This document shows, piece by piece, positions 24,730 to 30,999 of a stretch of 44,264 nt of DNA (position 1 is its first letter; every line of letters begins with the position of its first letter). The notes below the pieces were generated by a model, which saw only the letters and a list, made by a program, of their open reading frames with translations, was not told the origin of the DNA and made no database searches. The position numbers and the translations under genes were made by a program. Origin of the DNA: DATDRQ01 sp035291645 (GTDB taxonomy: Bacteria; Chloroflexota; Anaerolineae; Anaerolineales; UBA4823); the NCBI GenBank assembly GCA_035291645.1, contig DATDRQ010000119.1, positions 1 through 44,264 on the forward strand, read 5' to 3'.

Positions 24730-26082
24730 CTAGTACATCACCTTCCGGGGTAGCTGCTTGGACTGAGCGACCCAGTCTTCCACCTGAGATTGGACCGGCG
24801 TCTTGCGGACCATCTTCTTTTCTTCGTTGACCTCGACAATTTTCTGATAAAGGTTCGCCGGGTTGCGCGTCGCCAGCTCCACGACGGTATCGACCCCGGC
24901 CTCCTCCAGCAGGTCGGCGTATTCCGATCCAACCCCCTTGATCCGGTATAGATCGACGTGGTTGACCCACTCCAGGATCAGCTTCCCGCTGATCTCCGTC
25001 TGCTCGGCGATCTCAATCCTTCCCTTCGGGGTAGAGCCGCGCTCCAACAGATCGGAAGGGTTGGCAATCCCGATGGCCTGGAGCTTCTGAGCGTAAACCG
25101 GGCCGATACCTTCGACATACGCCAGGTCGTAACTGAATTTCGCAGATTCGGCTGGTTGGGCAGTCTCAACCTCCCCCGCCCGCTCAACGGTCTCTTCGAC
25201 CGCCATCGCTTCGCCAGCGACCGGCGTTCCGACTCCTTCTACGGGGGCGGTCCCTTCGACCAGGTTGGCGGTCTCGAACACGGCGGCCTCCTCCAGCATT
25301 CCGACACCTTCTACGGTCTCCGTCGCCGCCATGCTCACTTCCTCCGCTGCGGCCCTGGGGGTTTCGACTACGGGAGTTTCATCCATCCTGCTGGGGGCAG
25401 CGACGGCTGCGGCTGCCGCGGCGGCCGACACCGGGGCAGCGCCCGCCGGCATGGAAGCTACCGCCGGGGCGCTGGCCTTCACGGATGCGGAGCGAGCGGC
25501 GGCGGCCTCGGCATAGCGGGCCGCTTCACTCCGGATGCGGAAAGAGCCGAAGATGGCAAGGGCGCCTCCGACGATGGCAAAAATGCCTACTACCAGCGGG
25601 AGCGATAAGGCTGCCAGGAACGAATTGCCGAGCAGGAACAGGCCGAAAATGATGCTGAGAACGCCCAGCACTCCTCTTCCCCAACCTGCTCCCTGAAACG
25701 CCTGGATGATTTCAATTACACCGATGAGCAGCCCCCATATCCCAAGGACTATCACGAGAGTCGCCGGGACGAGCAGAGCGCTCCAGAATGGATGCTGGAT
25801 GATGAGCATGCCGGCCAATATACCCAGGACTCCGGCGAAGAGCTTCCAGCCCCACATCGAACTATCGATGAAGATGGCGATAATAGAGAAGATCCCGGAG
25901 ATCAACCAGTAGAGCCCGAGCAATTGAACCAGCACGACCGTGCCCAGCCCGGGTCGGGTGACCAGCAGCACGCCCATTAGGATGGCTGCGATGCCCTCAA
26001 TCAGAACCAGCCACCAGGGGACTCCGGAGTGTGGCTCCACGGCGACGGATTCGATTGCATAGGTTGTGGTTGAAGTGCTCAT
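24730..26082 (-). CDS. HdeD-like (DUF308) membrane protein fused to a helix-hairpin-helix domain
   Basis: A 450-residue protein in three parts. Residues 20-185 hold six hydrophobic helices of the HdeD/DUF308 type (WWLVLIEGIAAILMGVLLV, VLVQLLGLYWLISGIFSI, GVLGVLSIIFGLFLLGNS). Residues 190-320 are a low-complexity Ala/Glu/Val-rich linker. Residues 325-450 form a DUF4332-like region with two helix-hairpin-helix motifs: LAYVEGIGPVYAQKLQAIGI and YRIKGVGSEYADLLEEAGV. HdeD proteins are linked to acid or envelope stress in enterobacteria; the HhH part would bind DNA, RNA or a protein. The linker makes a membrane-tethered nucleic-acid binder a plausible reading. No catalytic residues are apparent. Confidence 0.82.
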   Translation of the reverse strand: MSTSTTTYAIESVAVEPHSGVPWWLVLIEGIAAILMGVLLVTRPGLGTVVLVQLLGLYWLISGIFSIIAIFIDSSMWGWKLFAGVLGILAGMLIIQHPFWSALLVPATLVIVLGIWGLLIGVIEIIQAFQGAGWGRGVLGVLSIIFGLFLLGNSFLAALSLPLVVGIFAIVGGALAIFGSFRIRSEAARYAEAAAARSASVKASAPAVASMPAGAAPVSAAAAAAAVAAPSRMDETPVVETPRAAAEEVSMAATETVEGVGMLEEAAVFETANLVEGTAPVEGVGTPVAGEAMAVEETVERAGEVETAQPAESAKFSYDLAYVEGIGPVYAQKLQAIGIANPSDLLERGSTPKGRIEIAEQTEISGKLILEWVNHVDLYRIKGVGSEYADLLEEAGVDTVVELATRNPANLYQKIVEVNEEKKMVRKTPVQSQVEDWVAQSKQLPRKVMY

Positions 26083-26130
26083 TCGATTTCCTCCTTTCGA
26101 AACTGGGTAAGATGATGGGTTAAAGGGATT

Positions 26131-26159
26131 AAGTTCGGGCGCGGTTTCCGGGCCACGCG
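26131..26159 (+). repeat. Interspersed hairpin repeat, copy 3
   Basis: AAGTTCGGGCGCGGTTTCC is followed by GGGCCACGCG. It matches the copies at 7815 and 7901 in the same orientation; the hairpin core is GGTT/TCCG/GGCC with G-T pairs. It is 18 kb from the other two and again intergenic, here upstream of a minus-strand gene. Confidence 0.6.
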
Positions 26160-26277
26160 TAAGGATTCGTTAACCTTCGTATCAAAAAAGAAAGTGGGAG
26201 AGAGAAATGCCTGACAGGTTGAAGAAAGCTCTGTTTGCTCCTCATCTCGGGCTTTAGGGGGTCTCCACATTAAGTAA

Positions 26278-26307
26278 AAAAAACCTCCTTCGTAATATAG
26301 GTTTTTT
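26278..26307. terminator. AAAAAACCT...AGGTTTTTT hairpin
   Basis: A nine-base stem with a 12-base loop and a T-run on one arm. It looks like a terminator but lies between divergent genes, with no upstream gene to end. It could be an attenuator for the gene at 26559 or a relic. Confidence 0.4.
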
Positions 26308-26327
26308 CCTAACTCGAGGAATAGGGT

Positions 26328-26375
26328 GTGATTAACATTAATATTATCACAGGTCGAAACAACTTACAAGTTGTT
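26328..26375. promoter_or_regulatory. Two AT-rich palindromes
   Basis: GTGAT...ATTATCAC (26328-26350) is an imperfect palindrome centred on ATTAAT. AACAACTTACAAGTTGTT (26358-26375) is perfect with eight-base arms. Both have operator-like size and lie about 190 bases upstream of the lipoprotein start. Confidence 0.4.
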
Positions 26376-26558
26376 ACGCATATTGTCTAATAATTGAATA
26401 AGTTATGTTTCATTTTCTCACCTTTTGTCTGACCTTCCTCTGGGCGATCTTGACTGAAAAAGTGCACTTCGAATCCTCTCCCATCCAGTATAATCTGTCG
26501 AGACCCCCATACCAGTAAAATCAAGCCACCCGGCCCTGAAAGGAAATCTTCGCCCATC

Positions 26559-27149
26559 TTGCGCGTTTCCGGCTCTCGTCTCCTGCTTATTCCATGCTTG
26601 CTTCTCTTTCTGTTATTAGGAGGCTGTAGTTCTCCAGCCACACCAGAAGCGTCCCCGGTTGTAATAACCATCGTGGAGACAGTGCCAGTTGAGGTGACGC
26701 GCCAGGTAGTCGTGACCCAAATCGTGGAGGTAACCCGCCAGGTGATCATTACGCATCTAGTCGAATTGCTCGTCACACTCACACCCCCACCCGCAACCGA
26801 GACTCCTTCCCCGACGCTTATCGCTCAACAGCTTACCCCCCTTCCAACTATACTATCCACGGCAAAGATCGGCGACAACACGACGCCGAAAGGTTCCAAC
26901 TCGGTCCCCTTCTTCATCGAAAACCAGACGGACACCCTATTGTTGTTGAACCTGTATGGCCCGCAGACGCTGCTTACGTTGAGCATCGGCAAGGATGAAG
27001 TGAGGAAGACATTCCTTAAGGAAGCGGAGTACACCTACGAGGTCTGGCGGGATGGCCAGATCGTTTATTCAGGGGGATTCACCATTACGAATTTCGACAA
27101 ACACGAATTCTATCTGCGGGATAATAAAGCCATTCTCTGGATCCCGTAG
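26559..27149 (+). CDS. Lipoprotein with a (VEVTRQV) spacer, function unknown
   Basis: A 196-residue lipoprotein. The signal is LLLIPCLLLFLLLGGC, with the lipobox Cys at residue 23. A repetitive spacer follows: VEVTRQVVVTQIVEVTRQV and so on, about residues 40-70, then a Thr/Pro-rich linker. The C-terminal domain (about 100-196) has NSVPFFIENQTDTLLLLNLYG and AEYTYEVWRDGQIVYSGGF, probably a small beta domain that recalls a carboxypeptidase-regulatory-like or Ig-like fold. The start is a TTG with AAGGAA about 14 bases upstream, which is far; the real start may differ slightly. The spacer type is common in lipoproteins of Anaerolineae. Confidence 0.7.
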   Translation: MRVSGSRLLLIPCLLLFLLLGGCSSPATPEASPVVITIVETVPVEVTRQVVVTQIVEVTRQVIITHLVELLVTLTPPPATETPSPTLIAQQLTPLPTILSTAKIGDNTTPKGSNSVPFFIENQTDTLLLLNLYGPQTLLTLSIGKDEVRKTFLKEAEYTYEVWRDGQIVYSGGFTITNFDKHEFYLRDNKAILWIP

Positions 27150-27172
27150 AAATCGCTGCCAGGCAAATTTGC

Positions 27173-28009
27173 TCACTCGTTGAAGGAAAAAGTCGATTCC
27201 TCATAGAACCGGATTGCGTTGGCTGCCATCCTGTCCATTAACCATTCCTGCAGCCAGGCGCGTTTGCGATCCAGATCCCACTTGGCAGCCAACACTTTCA
27301 AAGGAATGTTGATATTCAGCGCTCGGAAAGGGATGATGTGCCGTGTGATCCCGCTGGGGACTTTATGCCTATCTCGCGCTGCAGCGATGATCTGTTCCGG
27401 GCGATAATGCGGGAAAATAACCAATGCTGTGATCCCCGGATAGAACGGGGCTTGCTTCTCCCAGATATCGTTCGAAGCGCGGAAAATATCTGCCCGGCCT
27501 TTGTAGGCATTGACGATGTCTGTCAGGATGCTGAGGCCACCAGACCTGATATCGGACCGGCAGTTTACCAGCTGGATTTCTTTCTGGCGGACGATGAAGG
27601 CAGCTGCCTGCCCGTTCTCGATCGCCAGCCGCGCCTCCTCCAGAGTGCTGGGAATCAAGGAGGTGCCCTTGATCTCCGCCAGCGCCTCTGCGAATATCTG
27701 CGGGGGCATTCCCGCGACCACGTGATTCCAGGATTCGAGTCTCAATCCCGGGCTATGGTAATCGACCAGCTGGGCGACGATGTGCGGGATACCCAGCAGC
27801 TCGCAGGCCATAACCCGGTTGGCTCCATCCAGGATTACGTAACACTCGCTTTCTGGGATGGCAGCGACAACCGGAGGATTTTTTAATTGCCTCTCTGCCT
27901 GTAGACGCCGGCTTAGACGCTCGATCCGGCGTGGGTCGAAGTCCTCGTGAGGCCGCAGGTCGGCGACCGGCAGCATGCGGAGATCGGGTAGTTCGGTACT
28001 GTCTATCAT
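27173..28009 (-). CDS. ParB-like protein related to SbnI/SerK free serine kinases
   Basis: A 278-residue protein with a ParB/sulfiredoxin-like N-terminus: LRMLPVADLRPHEDFDPRRI, LSRRLQAERQLKNPPVVA, then CYVILDGANRVMACELLGIP. SbnI and SerK share this fold, with an HE pair at the start (here PHE, residues 20-22) and DGHHR where this protein has DGANR. They phosphorylate free L-serine using ADP or ATP. The remaining 180 residues (VDYHSPGLRLESWNHV and on) also recall SbnI/SerK. Kinase activity is inferred from homology only; the altered motif leaves room for a regulatory role. It converges with the lipoprotein gene, 23 bases apart, and stands alone. Confidence 0.6.
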   Translation of the reverse strand: MIDSTELPDLRMLPVADLRPHEDFDPRRIERLSRRLQAERQLKNPPVVAAIPESECYVILDGANRVMACELLGIPHIVAQLVDYHSPGLRLESWNHVVAGMPPQIFAEALAEIKGTSLIPSTLEEARLAIENGQAAAFIVRQKEIQLVNCRSDIRSGGLSILTDIVNAYKGRADIFRASNDIWEKQAPFYPGITALVIFPHYRPEQIIAAARDRHKVPSGITRHIIPFRALNINIPLKVLAAKWDLDRKRAWLQEWLMDRMAANAIRFYEESTFSFNE

Positions 28010-28256
28010 TCGTTCACTGAGCCCTCGGAACCTGCGGCTCTGTTTAAGTGGAAGATAATTCAGTGATTATACTGGATCGAACCGAGAGGTTCTATGCACC
28101 TGAATCTGGCCAATAATGATGAATAAGTCAGGGTGCTCGGTCCGAGGAAGGGGGAGGCCCTTGGCAACCGGGCTGGATTGTTGTAAAGTTGAATAGATCG
28201 CATCTGGAATGAAGAGGGCTATCGCGGAGGGTGTTGGTCATCCCAGAGGTGCTGGA

Positions 28257-29264
28257 ATGATGCGGTTCCTGATTCTAATAGGCGGACTGCTCCTGCTCCT
28301 GCTTGCCTGTGCCACGAGCACGGCAGTCCCCACGATCGATATCCAACGGGTGGTCGAACTGACCGTTACCGCACTTTCGGCAACAGTGAACGCCGCAACT
28401 CCTGTTCCAGCTTCTGCGCAACCCTCACCCGAGATGCCATCCCCGATACCAACAACCCAATCGGCTCCAATGATCATAAATATCCCCGGCTGTTCCCTGA
28501 AGAATCCTCAATTCGAACAAGGGTTGGTCACCAAGGTTGTCGATGGGGACACTATCGATGTGGAGATCGATGGAGAAACGTTCGCCGTGCGTTATATCGG
28601 CATGGATGCAGCCGAAAGAGGGGAGCCATTTTGGAGAGAAGCCCGCGATAAAAATGCCGCGCTGGTGGAGGGGGTGATGGTCGCCTTGATCCAGGACGTC
28701 TCCCCCCGAGACAGTTTCGAACGCTTGTTGCGTTACGTATTCCTCGCTGACGGTACATTCGTGAACGAAGAGATGGTCCGGACGGGATACGCCCGAGCCA
28801 TGGCTTACCCTCCAGACACCGCCTGTGAAGATCAGCTCAACCAGGCCCAACAGGATGCACAGCAGCGTGGCGTTGGGATCTGGGCACGAGCGTTGGCTAC
28901 CAATACCCCTTCAACTGCTTTATCCGGCGTTACGATCCTCGTCGAACCATCCTGTTCTCAATTCAACGCGCCGGGCGACGACAACAATAACAAGAACGAG
29001 GAATATGTGTGCCTGAAGAATCCGGGTAATCAAGCGGTTGACTTGACAGCCTGGACAATCGAGGATGGGTACGGCTGGACCTATACTTTCCAACACTTCT
29101 CGCTCGATCCGGGCGACTTGGTCCTGCTCCACACCGGATGCGGAACGGATACGGCCGAGGACTTGTTTTGGTGCAGGACAGAAACGGCGATCTGGAACAA
29201 CGGCGGCGACTGCGTGCACCTGAAGGACACGCAGGGTGAGCTCATCGAGGAGTTCTGCTATTAG
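28257..29264 (+). CDS. Lipoprotein with thermonuclease and lamin-tail domains
   Basis: I chose the ATG at 28257 because GAGGT lies six bases before it and it starts the lipoprotein signal MMRFLILIGGLLLLLLAC (lipobox Cys18). A frame extension to 28209 lacks these. After a Ser/Pro/Thr-rich linker (20-75) comes a staphylococcal nuclease domain (about 85-220): VTKVVDGDTIDVEIDGE, then VRYIGMDAAERGE with the catalytic Arg and Glu, then FERLLRYVFLADGTFVNEEM with the second Arg. A lamin-tail domain follows (about 235-335): EYVCLKNPGNQAVDLTAWTI and FSLDPGDLVLLHTGCG. It is probably an exposed calcium-dependent nuclease that degrades external DNA or RNA. It precedes dhaK by 36 bases but is functionally unrelated. 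Confidence 0.88.
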   Translation: MMRFLILIGGLLLLLLACATSTAVPTIDIQRVVELTVTALSATVNAATPVPASAQPSPEMPSPIPTTQSAPMIINIPGCSLKNPQFEQGLVTKVVDGDTIDVEIDGETFAVRYIGMDAAERGEPFWREARDKNAALVEGVMVALIQDVSPRDSFERLLRYVFLADGTFVNEEMVRTGYARAMAYPPDTACEDQLNQAQQDAQQRGVGIWARALATNTPSTALSGVTILVEPSCSQFNAPGDDNNNKNEEYVCLKNPGNQAVDLTAWTIEDGYGWTYTFQHFSLDPGDLVLLHTGCGTDTAEDLFWCRTETAIWNNGGDCVHLKDTQGELIEEFCY

Positions 29265-29300
29265 AAGAGCAGATACAAACCTACCCACGGAGGGCAAACG

Positions 29301-30302
29301 ATGAAGAAGATCATCAATCACCCGGAAAGCGTGGTCCGTGAAGCCCTGGAAGGCCTGGCTCTGGCCCATCCAGACCTGGTGAAGGTCCATTTCGATCCGA
29401 ATTATGTCACCCGGGCGGATGCGCCGGTGCAGGGGAAAGCAGCCCTGGTCTCTGGAGGAGGCTCCGGGCACGAGCCTATGCACGGCGGTTTTGTCGGCCT
29501 GGGAATGCTCGACGCCGCCTGTCCAGGGGCGGTCTTTACCTCTCCGACTCCCGACCAGATGTTGGAAGCCACCAAAGCGGTCGATGGTGGGGCTGGCGTC
29601 CTGTATCTCGTCAAGAATTACACCGGTGACGTGATGAATTTCGAGATGGCGGCCGAACTGGCAGGTATGGAGGGGATCGAGGTCGTGAGTGTACTGATCG
29701 ACGACGACGTCGCCGTCGAAAACAGCCTGTACACTGCCGGGCGGCGCGGGGTGGGCAGCACGGTGCTGGCGGAGAAGGTGTGTGGGGCGGCTGCCGAACA
29801 GGGACGGTCGCTGGCCCAGGTGGCGGAGGCCGGTCGAAAGGTCAGGGTATCAGGGCGCAGCATGGGGATGGCGCTCACCTCGTGCACCGTGCCGCACGCA
29901 GGGAAGCCGACCTTCGATCTTCCTGAGGATGAGATGGAGATCGGGATTGGGATTCACGGAGAGCCAGGGCGGGTTCGCATGTCGCTCCAACCTGCCGATG
30001 AGATCGTCGCCACACTGATGGAGCCGATCCTTAAGGATTTGCCGTTCCGTCCAGGTGATGAAGTGCTGCTCTTCGTCAATAGTATGGGTGGCACCCCGTT
30101 GATCGAGATCTATATTGCCTGCCGCCAGGCACATCGCATCGCTGCCATGCATGGCTTGAAGGTCGTCCGCAGTCTGGTCGGTCCCTACATAACCAGCCTG
30201 GAGATGGCGGGTATCTCCATTACCTTGCTGAAGATGGACCAGGACCTCCTGACCCTGTGGGATGCGCCGGTGCGCACCCCAGGCCTGCGCTGGGGTATTT
30301 AA
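29301..30302 (+). CDS. dhaK: Dihydroxyacetone kinase subunit DhaK
   Basis: The substrate-binding subunit of PEP-dependent dihydroxyacetone kinase, 333 residues. The covalent hemiaminal His is H219 in IGIGIHGEPG. The substrate pocket has SGGGSGHEPMHGGFVG (residues 51-66, H57) and NYTGDVMNFEMA with D110. GGAGG lies about seven bases before the ATG. It is the first gene of dhaK-dhaL-dhaM; the intervals are 3 and about 60 bases. The enzyme phosphorylates dihydroxyacetone to dihydroxyacetone phosphate, which enters glycolysis. No DhaR/DhaS-type regulator is adjacent. Confidence 0.95.
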   Translation: MKKIINHPESVVREALEGLALAHPDLVKVHFDPNYVTRADAPVQGKAALVSGGGSGHEPMHGGFVGLGMLDAACPGAVFTSPTPDQMLEATKAVDGGAGVLYLVKNYTGDVMNFEMAAELAGMEGIEVVSVLIDDDVAVENSLYTAGRRGVGSTVLAEKVCGAAAEQGRSLAQVAEAGRKVRVSGRSMGMALTSCTVPHAGKPTFDLPEDEMEIGIGIHGEPGRVRMSLQPADEIVATLMEPILKDLPFRPGDEVLLFVNSMGGTPLIEIYIACRQAHRIAAMHGLKVVRSLVGPYITSLEMAGISITLLKMDQDLLTLWDAPVRTPGLRWGI

Positions 30303-30305
30303 TCG

Positions 30306-30941
30306 ATGCTCATTACCCGAGACGATGTTTTAAAATGGATTCGGGCTTATGCAGCGGTGATCGCCGAGAACCGGGATTATCTGATCGAGTTGGATTCGGC
30401 GATCGGTGACGCCGACCACGGCGCCAATATGGACCGCGGGTTCAGAGCGGTCCTGGCCAGGCTTCCTGACCTGGCAGACAAAGATATTGGGACGATCTTG
30501 AAGACCACCGGCATGACGCTGGTTTCTTCGGTTGGTGGGGCGGGCGGTCCCCTGTACGGCACCTTCTTCTTGCAGGCCGGGATGAAAACCGGCGGGAAGA
30601 TGGATATCAGTCTATCTGAATGGGTGGGGGTATTAGAGGCAGCGGTGGAGGGCGTGATGGCGCGGGGGAAGGCGGAACCGGGCGATAAGACCATGCTGGA
30701 TGCCCTGGTGCCAGCAGTGAGGGCGCTCGTAAAATCTCAAGCAGATGGCGTAGCAGATGCCCAGGCCTTGATGAACTCCGCTGAAGCTGCCCGGCTTGGG
30801 ATGCAAGCCACCATTCCCATGATCGCCCGCAAAGGCCGGGCGAGCTACCTGGGCGATCGCAGCGCCGGTCACCAGGATCCCGGGGCGACATCTTCATATT
30901 TATTGATCCGGGCAGCTGCCGATACCTGGGCGGATGCATGA
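30306..30941 (+). CDS. dhaL: Dihydroxyacetone kinase ADP-binding subunit DhaL
   Basis: A 211-residue helical barrel that keeps ADP as a bound cofactor. The metal ligands are D30, D35 and D37 in ELDSAIGDADHGANMDRGF. SSVGGAGGPLYGTFFLQAG and GDKTMLDALVPA follow, and GRASYLGDRSAGHQDPGATS near the C-terminus completes the site. In the PEP-dependent system, DhaM rephosphorylates the ADP of DhaL, which then passes the phosphate to dihydroxyacetone on DhaK. It starts three bases after dhaK. Its last codons overlap a possible earlier start of dhaM. Confidence 0.95.
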   Translation: MLITRDDVLKWIRAYAAVIAENRDYLIELDSAIGDADHGANMDRGFRAVLARLPDLADKDIGTILKTTGMTLVSSVGGAGGPLYGTFFLQAGMKTGGKMDISLSEWVGVLEAAVEGVMARGKAEPGDKTMLDALVPAVRALVKSQADGVADAQALMNSAEAARLGMQATIPMIARKGRASYLGDRSAGHQDPGATSSYLLIRAAADTWADA

Positions 30942-30999
30942 GATACCCTTTACTTTCTGCGATGTATTTAATTTCGACGCTGGAAAGAAGATCATATCA

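Larger units (their letters stand above)
26083..26558. other. 476-base intergenic region between divergent genes
   Basis: The genes on both sides point outwards, so this holds their promoters. It contains one copy of the dispersed hairpin repeat, a T-flanked hairpin and two palindromes, listed separately. Short open frames on both strands have no ribosome sites and no recognisable content. No convincing promoter could be fixed for either gene. Confidence 0.6.

Noticed and set aside
26079..26270. Open frame of 63 residues upstream of the DUF308 gene
   Set aside because: It overlaps the dispersed repeat copy 3, has no ribosome site and looks like translated intergenic DNA.
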